A stretch of 64,000 nt of DNA from assembly GCA_016721085.1 (NCBI GenBank), contig JADKJI010000005.1, positions 62,001-126,000 on the forward strand, read 5' to 3'. This document shows, in pieces, positions 36,930-45,780 of this stretch; the first letter of the stretch is position 1, and every line of letters begins with the position of its first letter. Position numbers and translations under genes: made by a program. Under the pieces are notes generated by a model. That model was given only the letters and a program-made list of their open reading frames with translations, made no database searches and was not told the DNA's origin. This DNA is from Chitinophagaceae bacterium. GTDB taxonomy: Bacteria; Bacteroidota; Bacteroidia; Chitinophagales; Chitinophagaceae.

Positions 36930-37643
36930 TTAATTAGCTGGCTTGAATACTTTTTCGTCGATAGTTTTATTCACTTCGATTTTTGTAACAGTCATATCGC
37001 CCTGACCGAAAGCACCACCAATTGTATTAGCGAAAACATATCCGTCTTCAGTCTTCTTATAATCGCCAAAGTTTTGGGTAACTTCCATTTCCTGACCATT
37101 TACAGTTGCTTTGGAAATAGCACGAAGAATATAGTAATTCTTTGGATCTACAAAGTAGGTACGCTCTTTACCGGATTTAGTAACCAATTTCAGTTTGAAA
37201 CATTCAGTACCATCTACATCTTCTTTTCCAACAAGAGTTACTGTATGCCCTTTGTCTTTATAGTTCAGAAATGAACCCTGGATATCAAGGCCGTCAATTG
37301 ATTCTTTCACCTGATCTTCAGGCATTGCTTCAGCTGCAGACTGGCCCATGAATGGCATATAAGACCATCCGTTTGTAGTTGTATTGATGATATAACCATC
37401 CATTCCCATGGCAGAAATATCTACACGCTGACCTACATTATGTACACGTGTAATAACAACTGGAATATCCATACCCTGAACGCTCAGGTTGGTTTCCATC
37501 CTAACACTTTTTAAAGTTGCCAGTTTATCTTTTCCACCCATCGCTTCGATATGCTTATCGATAACTTCATCGGCTGTTTGAGCTTTTACAGAAATGGAAG
37601 TCAGAGAAAGGAGCGTGAATAATGCAACACTAAGATTCTTCAT
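36930..37643 (-). CDS. LolA-like outer-membrane lipoprotein-sorting protein, copy 1
   Basis: A 237-residue exported protein: signal peptide (MKNLSVALFTLLSLTSISVKA), then TADEVIDKHIEAMGGKDKLATLKSVRM, the standard opening of Bacteroidota LolA/LppX-like beta-barrel-cup proteins. GYIINTTTNGWSYMPF and TYFVDPKNYYILRA follow the family pattern of strands. It may bind a lipid or lipoprotein, but a carrier role is only inferred from the fold. It is a paralogue of the next gene, 30 bases away on the same strand. Confidence 0.75.
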   Translation of the reverse strand: MKNLSVALFTLLSLTSISVKAQTADEVIDKHIEAMGGKDKLATLKSVRMETNLSVQGMDIPVVITRVHNVGQRVDISAMGMDGYIINTTTNGWSYMPFMGQSAAEAMPEDQVKESIDGLDIQGSFLNYKDKGHTVTLVGKEDVDGTECFKLKLVTKSGKERTYFVDPKNYYILRAISKATVNGQEMEVTQNFGDYKKTEDGYVFANTIGGAFGQGDMTVTKIEVNKTIDEKVFKPAN

Positions 37644-37673
37644 TTTTTTATATTTAAGGTTGATGAGACGAAT

Positions 37674-38438
37674 TTACTCTGCTTTATACATTTTAGCATC
37701 TACTGGTTTGTTGAGTTCCAGCTTTTCAACATTGGTACTCATATTCCTTCCTCCCATACCCGGACGGGTAATAGTCATTGGAAACAGGATGCCTTCTGCT
37801 GTAGCCTTATAATCTGAATAATCAGTTTTCATTTCTACTTCAGCAGGCGCGCCGCCACCGCCACCTTGACGACCACCGCCGCCACCACCAAACATGCCAC
37901 CGCCAGCTCCTTTGGTTGAAACCCTTACTACATACCAGTTCTTACTATCTATATAATAATTATAAACTTTCCCGTTTTTCAGGGTCAGTTTAATATTATA
38001 ACATTCAACTTTCTCAATTGTTTCGAGACCTATAAGTTCCGCTTTATGACCTTTTGCAGCATAATCAACTAATGGGAAAAGACAATCCAATTCCTGCTGT
38101 TGGGCGCTTTGCATTTCAGCAGGCATGGCTTCAAAAGCACCGCCATTCCTTGGGTTTGAGAACCATCCTTCTTTATCTGTCAGGATCATTGTAAATGAAC
38201 CCATTCCAAAGTCAATTTCCTGGCGAAAAAGCTTCCCCTGCACTTTTATGGTTTTTGTAGTAATCTCCTGACCATTGGGAGATACAGAAACCCCCTCCAT
38301 ATAAAGAGAATTAACTGTTTTCAATTTGTCGAGCCCACCGATAGCCTGAACATATTTACCAATAACATCATCGGCTGTTTGGGCCTGCATTTGACCAATC
38401 GCAAGAATTGCCAAAAGAGAAAGAAGTATTCTTTTCAT
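37674..38438 (-). CDS. LolA-like outer-membrane lipoprotein-sorting protein, copy 2
   Basis: A 254-residue exported protein with signal peptide (MKRILLSLLAILAIGQMQA) and the opening TADDVIGKYVQAIGGLDKLKTVNSLYMEG shared with the neighbouring copy. A glycine-rich insert of about 25 residues (around 176-200, GGGMFGGGGGGRQGG) is absent from the neighbour and probably forms a flexible loop. The remaining strands align with the paralogue. Lipid carrier activity is possible but not shown by the sequence. Confidence 0.75.
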   Translation of the reverse strand: MKRILLSLLAILAIGQMQAQTADDVIGKYVQAIGGLDKLKTVNSLYMEGVSVSPNGQEITTKTIKVQGKLFRQEIDFGMGSFTMILTDKEGWFSNPRNGGAFEAMPAEMQSAQQQELDCLFPLVDYAAKGHKAELIGLETIEKVECYNIKLTLKNGKVYNYYIDSKNWYVVRVSTKGAGGGMFGGGGGGRQGGGGGAPAEVEMKTDYSDYKATAEGILFPMTITRPGMGGRNMSTNVEKLELNKPVDAKMYKAE

Positions 38439-38590
38439 ATTTTTTGTTTTGCGGGAATTCCAGTTTACCTGGAAAATTCCTTTTGAACTATACCTTTAAT
38501 TTGTACCCAAATTTAGGAAGGTGAATCAATCCCTTCCTTACTTTTACCGGTAATTTTCTCTTTAAGCGAAAAATAATACTGATAAGTCGT

Positions 38591-40249
38591 ATGAACTCCT
38601 TGAATATTACTGGAAATGTAGTCGATATTTTTGACCAAAAGGTTTACCCGGCTACCCTCGAAATTGTTAATGGCAAGATAATTAGTCTTTCCCCCCTTCC
38701 CGGCACCGCTGGTGTAAATCCCCAATTACCTTTCCTGGTACCCGGATTTGTGGATTCCCATGTTCATATAGAGAGTTCTATGCTCGTACCTTCTGAATTT
38801 GCCCGTTTGGCGGTAGTGCATGGAACTGTGGCTACCATCAGTGACCCTCACGAAATTGCCAATGTATGTGGTGTTGAAGGCGTTGAATTCATGATAGATA
38901 ATGGCAATAAAGTACCTTTTAAATTCAATTTTGGAGCCCCAAGCTGTGTTCCGGCCACCATTTTCGAAACGGCAGGGGCCGAACTTGACCCAACAGCTGT
39001 TGCCCAACTCCTCGCCAGAGATGAAATCAAGTACCTGAGCGAAATGATGAACTTCCCAGGAGTACTTTCAAAAGACCCAGGGGTTATGCAAAAAATAGCC
39101 GCCGCCCATGCCCTGGGGAAACCGGTGGATGGACATGCACCTGGTTTGAGGGGAGAACTGGCTCAACAATATATAGATGCCGGTATCAGCACCGACCACG
39201 AGTGTTTCACTTATGAAGAAGGGTTGGACAAATTACAAAGGGGTATGAAAGTCCTAATCAGAGAAGGAAGTGCTGCCAGGAATTTCGATGCCCTTATTGA
39301 CCTGTTACATGAATATCCTGACCACATAATGTTCTGTAGCGATGATAAACATCCTGATAGTCTTGTTGCAGGACATATAAATCAGCTTTGCGAAAGAGCT
39401 GTCGCAAAAGGAATAAACATATTCAACATACTGAAAGCCGCTTGCATCAATCCGGTATTACACTATAAATTGGATGTTGGCTTACTTAGGGTGGGTGATA
39501 TGGCCGATTTCATCGTTTTACAGGATTTGGAACATTTCAAAGTACTGGCAACTTATATAGATGGTAACAAAGTGGCTGAAGATGGCCGTTCACTTATTAA
39601 GGGTGTTACCGCTACCCCAATCAATAAATTCGACTGCAAAATGAAGTCGCCAGATGATTTTATAAATTTATTGTCCGAAATCAATATTAGTACACCCATG
39701 CCTGTTATAGAGGCGTTGGATGGACAACTTATAACTAATAAAATAAATCCTACAAATTATTCGACTAATGGTATACCCGTAGTTGATTTAGAAAATGATA
39801 TACTTAAGATTACTGTAGTTAACAGATATTTTGATGCCCCTGTTGCAGTAGGCTTCATTAAAAATTTCGGCTTGAAGGAAGGGGCAATTGCTTCCTCCGT
39901 TGCACATGACAGTCACAATATTGTTGCGGTAGGCGTTAATGATGAATGCATTACGAAAGCAATCAATCTCGTTATTGCAAATCGCGGCGGCGTCAGTTGC
40001 GCCAATGAAAATGCTGAAATTGTGCTTGCTTTGCCTGTTGCAGGATTGATGAGTGCTGAAGATGGATATGAAGTGGCTGCTGCTTATACTGCTATTGATG
40101 CAATGGCAAAATCTTTTGGCGCCACGCTAAGTGCTCCGTTTATGACTCTTTCTTTTATGGCATTGTTAGTGATTCCACATTTAAAGCTAAGTGATAAAGG
40201 ACTTTTTGACGGAGATAGTTTCAAATTGCTCAACAGCTACTCGAATTGA
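38591..40249 (+). CDS. ade: adenine deaminase
   Basis: A metal-dependent amidohydrolase that converts adenine to hypoxanthine and ammonia in purine salvage. The TIM-barrel metal motifs are GFVDSHVHIESSM, a central EMMNFPGVLSKDP, GHAPGL with His, STDHECFTYEE, and the catalytic-region FCSDDKHPD. The C-terminal domain contains AVGFIKNFGLKEGAIASSVAHDSHNIVAVG, characteristic of Ade rather than of other amidohydrolases. Length of 552 residues matches the family. It is cytoplasmic and followed after 60 bases by a CRP-family regulator. Confidence 0.95.
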   Translation: MNSLNITGNVVDIFDQKVYPATLEIVNGKIISLSPLPGTAGVNPQLPFLVPGFVDSHVHIESSMLVPSEFARLAVVHGTVATISDPHEIANVCGVEGVEFMIDNGNKVPFKFNFGAPSCVPATIFETAGAELDPTAVAQLLARDEIKYLSEMMNFPGVLSKDPGVMQKIAAAHALGKPVDGHAPGLRGELAQQYIDAGISTDHECFTYEEGLDKLQRGMKVLIREGSAARNFDALIDLLHEYPDHIMFCSDDKHPDSLVAGHINQLCERAVAKGINIFNILKAACINPVLHYKLDVGLLRVGDMADFIVLQDLEHFKVLATYIDGNKVAEDGRSLIKGVTATPINKFDCKMKSPDDFINLLSEINISTPMPVIEALDGQLITNKINPTNYSTNGIPVVDLENDILKITVVNRYFDAPVAVGFIKNFGLKEGAIASSVAHDSHNIVAVGVNDECITKAINLVIANRGGVSCANENAEIVLALPVAGLMSAEDGYEVAAAYTAIDAMAKSFGATLSAPFMTLSFMALLVIPHLKLSDKGLFDGDSFKLLNSYSN

Positions 40250-40268
40250 TTACTGAAATGTTATATTT

Positions 40269-40280
40269 GTGTAATCACAC
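40269..40280. promoter_or_regulatory. short palindrome before a CRP-family gene
   Basis: GTGT-AATC-ACAC lies 30-41 bases before the ATG of the CRP-family regulator, near where a promoter is expected, and could be an autoregulatory site. It is only 12 bases long, so chance is possible. Confidence 0.3.
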
Positions 40281-40309
40281 TTAGTAGCAGGTTCATTCAT
40301 CGAGGAAAT

Positions 40310-40927
40310 ATGACACACTCTCTTTCAGCACAACAACAGTCTGACGCAGGCTCTTCATTGTTCAATGTACTTTCAGCTATCTACCCCGTTAGTGCGGAAG
40401 CCATTGCATACGCCAAATCAAAAATTCAATTATTACAAATAAGTAAAGGTTCATTATTAGTACAAAGTGGCGAACATTGCGATCATTTGTATTTTGTAAA
40501 CAAAGGAGTTTTGAGAGGCTTTGTTAAGCAGGGGGTGAAAGATATCACTACCTGGATTACCGCAGAAAACGAATTGGTCACTTCCATTTCAAGTTATTAT
40601 CAACAAATACCAAGCATAGAGAATATTGAAGCTTTGGAAGACTGTATACTTGTTGCCATCCATCGTGATGATATGCAGTATTTGTACACTAACCATCCCG
40701 AAGTGAATACAATTGTCCGAATCATCCTTGAAAAGTATTATCAGGATGCCGAAGAAAGAGCCTATATCTGTCGACTTACTGAAGCCACCTCTAAATACCA
40801 TCGCTTCATCAATACCAAGAGCCAGTTGCTCAACAGGATACCTCTGAAATACATTGCGTCTTATCTTGGAATGACGCTTGAAACACTCAGCAGGATCCGC
40901 AGCAGGCTCACACATCAACGTAACTGA
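40310..40927 (+). CDS. CRP/FNR family transcriptional regulator
   Basis: A 205-residue regulator. The N-terminal cyclic-nucleotide-binding-type roll shows LLQISKGSLLVQSGEHCDHLYFVNKGVLRGF, and the C-terminal HTH shows IPLKYIASYLGMTLETLSRIRSRL, where ETLSRIR corresponds to the DNA-reading helix of CRP. The residues that contact cAMP are not clearly conserved, so its effector is unknown; this short type is abundant in Bacteroidota. It has no FNR-type cysteine cluster. Confidence 0.85.
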   Translation: MTHSLSAQQQSDAGSSLFNVLSAIYPVSAEAIAYAKSKIQLLQISKGSLLVQSGEHCDHLYFVNKGVLRGFVKQGVKDITTWITAENELVTSISSYYQQIPSIENIEALEDCILVAIHRDDMQYLYTNHPEVNTIVRIILEKYYQDAEERAYICRLTEATSKYHRFINTKSQLLNRIPLKYIASYLGMTLETLSRIRSRLTHQRN

Positions 40928-41035
40928 TCGGTTTCACCGCCTTTTTCCCCGTTTTTACCGGCAATACTCCTAATACAGCCTTTTAGCTGTTGTTGAAAGC
41001 ATTGCGTGTATGTAGATTTGGTAAAATTTACAGAC

Positions 41036-41866
41036 ATGAACGAATCCCGATTTCAAGAACGCTGGCAGAGAAGGATGGAAAAGCACGAAAAGAGTGGTGG
41101 CAGATCTTCTACAGGTATCTTCATACTATTGATTGGTGTGGCTGCGCTTCTTAATACATTCGTCCCAGAATTAGACTGGATATTCACATGGCAAATGTTC
41201 CTTATAGCCCTTGGTGTTTTCTTTGGTATCAAGAACGAATTTAGAGGCGCCGGATGGATTATAATGATAATGATTGGCGGCTATTTCCTTTTTGATGAAT
41301 ATTTTGGTATTGAATTCTCTCTTGGCAGATTATTCTGGCCAGTGGCCCTTATAGCTCTTGGCGCTTACCTGATATTCAAACCCAGAAAAAAAAATTTCAA
41401 TCCCGAGCCAACACCGGTGAATGTTACACCGCCAGTAACTGATAGCTTTATCGTCCCTCCCTTTAACCCATTAGATGGTGGCACCACTACCCCACCTCCG
41501 CAAGCTTCAACTTATGCAGGAGATGAAATTCTTGATGTTGTAGCAGTATTCGGAGCAGTGAAAAAATATATCTATTCCAAAAATTTCAGAGGCGGAGAAA
41601 TTGTGAGTGTATTCGGTGGTGCTGAAGTAAACCTTATGCAAGCAGGATTAACTCAACCACAGGTAATCATAGAATCTGTACAGGTTTTTGGAGGTGCTAA
41701 ATTAATTGTACCTGCCGACTGGGTAATACATAACGAAGCTGTTGCTGTATTTGGTGGAATAGAAGATAAAAGACCTCAAATGGGCATTACAATAAGCCAA
41801 CCTCAAAAAGTACTCATCATAAAAGGTTTTGTACTATTTGGCGGCATTGAAATAAAAAGTTACTAA
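41036..41866 (+). CDS. LiaF-like membrane protein (DUF5668 plus C-terminal beta domain)
   Basis: A 276-residue membrane protein. Three or four hydrophobic segments lie at residues 23-110 (FILLIGVAALLNTF, FTWQMFLIALGVFFGI, WIIMIMIGGYFLF, LFWPVALIALGAYLIF), followed by a Pro-rich linker and a C-terminal domain with repeated FGG/FGA words (VAVFGAVKKY, VSVFGGAEVNL, VQVFGGAKL, VAVFGGIED), as in LiaF and related envelope-stress proteins. The ATG at 41036 (MNESRFQERW) is preferred to 41006. It opens a four-gene operon with a LytS/LytTR pair, so it may modulate that signalling pair. Confidence 0.82.
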   Translation: MNESRFQERWQRRMEKHEKSGGRSSTGIFILLIGVAALLNTFVPELDWIFTWQMFLIALGVFFGIKNEFRGAGWIIMIMIGGYFLFDEYFGIEFSLGRLFWPVALIALGAYLIFKPRKKNFNPEPTPVNVTPPVTDSFIVPPFNPLDGGTTTPPPQASTYAGDEILDVVAVFGAVKKYIYSKNFRGGEIVSVFGGAEVNLMQAGLTQPQVIIESVQVFGGAKLIVPADWVIHNEAVAVFGGIEDKRPQMGITISQPQKVLIIKGFVLFGGIEIKSY

Positions 41867-41901
41867 GCCTTCTGCTACCGTTAACCATTAAACTAACATC
41901 C

Positions 41902-42261
41902 ATGAATTGGTATCTTGCAAAAATTGTTTACCAGATAGAAAGCAGGGAGAATGCTGCCTCAGGACAATTTGATGAGCAACTACGACTAATTTCAGCTATT
42001 GATGAAGAAGCAGCATTCCAAAAGGCTCAGACAGTTGGGAAAGATGAAGAAACCTGTTTTGAAAATACACATCAGCAAACAGTAAGATGGACATTTATTA
42101 ATGTAGCTGAATTGTATCGTCTATCTGAACTCATAGATGGAGCTGAACTATATTCAATGATCAGGGATGATGATCATCCCGACCATTATATCGACATTGT
42201 ACATAAGAAAGCGGATCATATCCGTCAAAAAACCACACACCAACTACTACAGTTACTTTAA
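41902..42261 (+). CDS. DUF4288 domain protein
   Basis: A 119-residue soluble protein starting MNWYLAKIVYQIESRE and containing QFDEQLRLISAIDEEAAFQKAQTVGKDEE, the pattern of the DUF4288 family. Function unknown. It lies between the LiaF-like gene and the LytS-type kinase (36 and 9 bases away), so it is part of the same operon and may be part of the same response. Confidence 0.8.
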   Translation: MNWYLAKIVYQIESRENAASGQFDEQLRLISAIDEEAAFQKAQTVGKDEETCFENTHQQTVRWTFINVAELYRLSELIDGAELYSMIRDDDHPDHYIDIVHKKADHIRQKTTHQLLQLL

Positions 42262-42270
42262 TATATTCCT

Positions 42271-43311
42271 GTGTCGTCGACTCCACTAAAATCAGCTAAG
42301 AACATTATCATTTTCTCTACCATATGGTGGGGATGGGCTACACTGTATTTTAAGTTATTGTATGTAGACTATCAACTGAGTGGTCAAATTGCCATCATCG
42401 ACACCCTGTTTACAAACGGGTTGCTAATTCTCGGGAGTCTTTTATTGATAAACATCTTTAGATTCTACAACCCAAAGAAAGGCACATTTCTGTATTTACT
42501 TGTTCTCATTGCAGCATTCAGTCTTTTATGGACAGCTATTGTACGTTACGGATTGGCAGCCATATTATATGATAACGATGAATATATCAAGTTCCTTATT
42601 CACTCCATGTCAATACGGTTCGCTATGGCTTTACTGATCACGGGCTGCGTAGCCCTTTTCAGCACCGTATGGTATACACAGGAAGAATACAAGGAGAACG
42701 AGCAAAGAAAAAGAGATGCTGAAAAACTAGCAAGAGATGCAGAGCTTTTCAACCTAAGACAACAATTGCAACCCCACTTCCTTTTCAATAGCCTTAACTC
42801 AATAAGTGCATTAGCAGGAAGTCAGCCACAGCAGGCACGTAAAATGATTCAGCAACTTTCCGATTTCCTTAGAGGTACGTTACGAAAAGATGATCAGCAA
42901 CAGATCAGTTGGGAAGAAGAGTTGAAATATTTACACCTTTATCTTGAAATCGAAAAAGTTAGGTTCGGGCACAGACTTACCACAGAAATAGTTTCAGGGC
43001 CGGAAACCACCAACCTCCAACTACCAGCATTATTATTACAACCTGTTGTGGAAAATGCCATTAAGTTCGGACTTTATGATACTACAGAAGCCATCACTAT
43101 TTCCATAATTGCAACTATTGAAAGTAATCAACTTATAATCAAGGTGCAAAACCCATTCGATCCTGAAACATCCCGACCAGGTACGGGCACCAGATTCGGA
43201 TTAAGTTCTGTACAACGTCGTTTATATTTGCTATACGGTCGCAGTGGCCTTTTGGAAACAGCTGTCAACAACAATATATTCACTACCATAATAAAAATAC
43301 CACAGGCATGA
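42271..43311 (+). CDS. LytS-type sensor histidine kinase
   Basis: A 346-residue membrane kinase with four hydrophobic helices in the first 140 residues, a short coiled coil, and the LytS-class phospho-acceptor region LFNLRQQLQPHFLFNSLNSISAL (the His in QPHFLFN), followed by a HATPase domain with LLLQPVVENAIKFGL. Such kinases phosphorylate LytTR regulators like the next gene. The start is GTG at 42271. The stop overlaps the following ATG by four bases, indicating coupled translation. No extracellular sensor domain is visible; the LiaF-like protein may supply it. Confidence 0.9.
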   Translation: MSSTPLKSAKNIIIFSTIWWGWATLYFKLLYVDYQLSGQIAIIDTLFTNGLLILGSLLLINIFRFYNPKKGTFLYLLVLIAAFSLLWTAIVRYGLAAILYDNDEYIKFLIHSMSIRFAMALLITGCVALFSTVWYTQEEYKENEQRKRDAEKLARDAELFNLRQQLQPHFLFNSLNSISALAGSQPQQARKMIQQLSDFLRGTLRKDDQQQISWEEELKYLHLYLEIEKVRFGHRLTTEIVSGPETTNLQLPALLLQPVVENAIKFGLYDTTEAITISIIATIESNQLIIKVQNPFDPETSRPGTGTRFGLSSVQRRLYLLYGRSGLLETAVNNNIFTTIIKIPQA

Positions 43312-44051
43312 CAAAGGTCCTGATTATTGACGATGAACCATTAGCGAGAATGATTGTGAAAGAATATATTTCCAAACATCCCGACATCACTTTACTACAG
43401 GAATGTCAGGATGGTTTTGAAGGAATGAAAGCTATTCAGCAATTGCAACCAGACTTGATATTTCTGGACATCCAGATGCCAAAGATCAATGGTTTTGAAA
43501 TGCTTGAACTGCTCGACCAGCCACCTGCAGTAATCTTTACTACTGCTTTCGATGAATATGCTATCAAAGCTTTTGAAAGTCATGCAATAGATTATCTGTT
43601 GAAACCATTCAGCCAGGAAAGATTTGATAAGGCAGTTTCAAAATGGCAGGAAAAACAAAGTCAGCAAACTTCAAAAGGTGCTACGGAAGCATTACTAAAT
43701 ACAATGTCGCAGGCGCCTACCCAACAGCAACGGGTGGTAGTTAAAACAGGAAGTAAGATAAAGATCATTCCAGTTGAAGACATCTACTACCTTGAAGCTT
43801 CTGATGACTATGTAAAGATCATTACCAAAGAAGGGGCGTTTCTGAAAAATAAAACGATGAGTCATTTTGAATCGACTCTCGACAAAAACCTGTTTGTTCG
43901 ATCACATCGATCTTTCATTGTGAATATCCAGCAGATAACAAGAATCGACCCTTACGAAAAGGATAATCATATTGCACAATTGAAATCGGGTGCTCAGGTA
44001 CCTGTTAGTAGAACAGGATATGCAAAACTGAAGGAAGTATTAGGAATCTGA
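43308..44051 (+). CDS. LytTR response regulator
   Basis: A 247-residue regulator: receiver domain (VLIIDDEPLARM with the acidic pair, phospho-acceptor in DLIFLDIQMP, K in LLKPF) and a C-terminal LytTR DNA-binding domain (VEDIYYLEASDDYVKI, FVRSHRSFIVNIQQI). It is cotranscribed with the kinase before it. Such regulators bind paired direct repeats upstream of target genes; none could be assigned here. It ends three bases before the convergent ATP-grasp gene. Confidence 0.92.
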   Translation: MTKVLIIDDEPLARMIVKEYISKHPDITLLQECQDGFEGMKAIQQLQPDLIFLDIQMPKINGFEMLELLDQPPAVIFTTAFDEYAIKAFESHAIDYLLKPFSQERFDKAVSKWQEKQSQQTSKGATEALLNTMSQAPTQQQRVVVKTGSKIKIIPVEDIYYLEASDDYVKIITKEGAFLKNKTMSHFESTLDKNLFVRSHRSFIVNIQQITRIDPYEKDNHIAQLKSGAQVPVSRTGYAKLKEVLGI

Positions 44052-44054
44052 TAA

Positions 44055-45629
44055 TCAGTTTCGACCCTCTTTATCCAAAACTTCAACGGTTCGCTGATAA
44101 TATAATTCTGCTTGTTGCGGAGAGTCTCCTATACATACCAATCCCAATTTCCCATATTGGCTTAGCGCCCCTATGAGATGGAACATTACGCCCTGTTGTT
44201 TGGCTCCATCATACATTAGGTCGTAATTGATAGCTATATCTACAAGATCGTGTGAAGTAAGTCCTATATACCGCTTGTTTTTGAGATTATCTGTAGCATA
44301 ATAATAGCGGGTTTGGTTGTTAGCCGTATAATAGTTTCCTGAAGCTGCATCATAATGGCCATCAGTTAAAAACTGCAACATCAGATAAGGATGAGTAGTA
44401 CCTCCTTTTCTAAGATTTATTTCCAATGCATAATGCTCCCAGTTATCGTTTTCTTTTATTGACAGGAAATCGATACCCAACCGACCAATCACCCCACGTT
44501 GTTGTAATGCTTTGGATACCCTAAGGGCGGCTTCGCTGGTAACTACAGCGTATTCGGGAGAAGCAGGAAAATAGGCACCAGTGAATATCTGTCCAAAATT
44601 TCCACCCAACACCTGATCGTGGGTAGAAAGTACATCACAATCACCTAAAGGGTTTATTCTGCATTGAACAGAAGGAGACCGCTTTTCTTTTCCCATTAAA
44701 AAGGATTCAACCACTCCCCCCATCTTTTCAATGTTCTCCATATACTCTTCGTACTTTAATTCTTTAGCTACAGTAATTAAATTATGAGGCAACTGCTCCC
44801 TGATCCATGTCTCTGAAATGTCTTCAGGATTCTTGTCACCATAAGAAAACACTGCATTCCCTTCACCAGAAAATCCTTCGTTCAGTTTTACAACAGCCCT
44901 CAGTAAAGCGGGCTCCATCCTTTTCAATTCATACAAGCCTTTTACAATATCGCTTTCATCTCGACAATTTTCAAAGCCATTTGGCACATTCAGACCACAT
45001 TCTCTGAACAAGATGCGACCGTTACTTTTATTCCCAAGCTCGTACAGATCGGGATCGCAACCATACACCGGTAATTGTAATTGTACAGAAAGGGTACGTT
45101 CGAGTGGAGTTACATTAAAACAGGTGATATGAGCAGCATGATCTGGAGGTATCGAGTCTAGAATGCGTTTCATCAACCGGGGTCTTTCAAGAATTTTTTC
45201 GGTTAAGGGACGAGGTGATATATCGTAGCAACTAAGCAAAGTCAGCCGCTGCCGGGCATGATAATTCGACACCCCAGGAAGCAAATGGAGATAGTAGTCT
45301 ATAATCACCGGATCCATTGTAGTGCTGGTGATATAAATTAGATTGGTTCTGGGCATACGCAATAGCAACAGTAAACAAAGCATACGTTCTTCATAGTGAA
45401 CAATTCCATCAATCTTACTTAATATCTCCTGATCCAAACTTAAACTGGGAATAATCACAACAGTCTTGGGAGCCAATTTATCGGGGAAGACCGTTTCGAA
45501 TTGAGCGGCGAAATCTTTCTGAAGTTTACGGAAGGATTCTTTTTCCCATAATTCATATTCAGGGGGATAACTATTGTTACCATCCCCTTTACTGAAAAAA
45601 GGAAAGTTCAGATCCCCTAGATTCGCCAT
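44055..45629 (-). CDS. ATP-grasp ligase related to peptide ligase PGM1
   Basis: A 524-residue protein. The C-terminal half is an ATP-grasp domain (VKLNEGFSGEGNAVF as the nucleotide loop, GRLGIDFLSI, and YALEINLRKGGTTHPYLMLQFL with the metal-binding ExN), and the last 100 residues match the C-terminal domain of the pheganomycin peptide ligase PGM1. Such enzymes join an amino acid or peptide to a carboxylate. The N-terminal region (LAPKTVVIIPSLSLDQEIL) is conserved in relatives but has no assigned role. It is not in a visible biosynthetic cluster. The substrate cannot be told from the sequence. Confidence 0.8.
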   Translation of the reverse strand: MANLGDLNFPFFSKGDGNNSYPPEYELWEKESFRKLQKDFAAQFETVFPDKLAPKTVVIIPSLSLDQEILSKIDGIVHYEERMLCLLLLLRMPRTNLIYITSTTMDPVIIDYYLHLLPGVSNYHARQRLTLLSCYDISPRPLTEKILERPRLMKRILDSIPPDHAAHITCFNVTPLERTLSVQLQLPVYGCDPDLYELGNKSNGRILFRECGLNVPNGFENCRDESDIVKGLYELKRMEPALLRAVVKLNEGFSGEGNAVFSYGDKNPEDISETWIREQLPHNLITVAKELKYEEYMENIEKMGGVVESFLMGKEKRSPSVQCRINPLGDCDVLSTHDQVLGGNFGQIFTGAYFPASPEYAVVTSEAALRVSKALQQRGVIGRLGIDFLSIKENDNWEHYALEINLRKGGTTHPYLMLQFLTDGHYDAASGNYYTANNQTRYYYATDNLKNKRYIGLTSHDLVDIAINYDLMYDGAKQQGVMFHLIGALSQYGKLGLVCIGDSPQQAELYYQRTVEVLDKEGRN

Positions 45630-45702
45630 CTTAATCGAAATTATGCATAGGAAGTTACCCTTTTACCCCTATCCAATACAATGAGGCCTTGATCAGGAAG
45701 AG

Positions 45703-45716
45703 CTGATTTTGATCAG
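45703..45716. promoter_or_regulatory. FNR/CRP-like operator between the ligase and amidohydrolase genes
   Basis: CTGAT-TTTG-ATCAG repeats the exact half-sites found at 10425-10438 and 12890-12903. It is 65-78 bases before the amidohydrolase ATG (45781) and 74 bases before the ATP-grasp ligase on the other strand, so either could be controlled. Confidence 0.55.
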
Positions 45717-45780
45717 TTCTTTGACAATATTTTTTCTTTCATTTCTATCAATTGCTTACTTTCAAACAAACTAACTGAAT

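Noticed and set aside
44050..44060. CTGAT-A-ATCAG as another FNR-like site
   Set aside because: The spacing is one base and not four, and it lies on the stop codons of two convergent genes.
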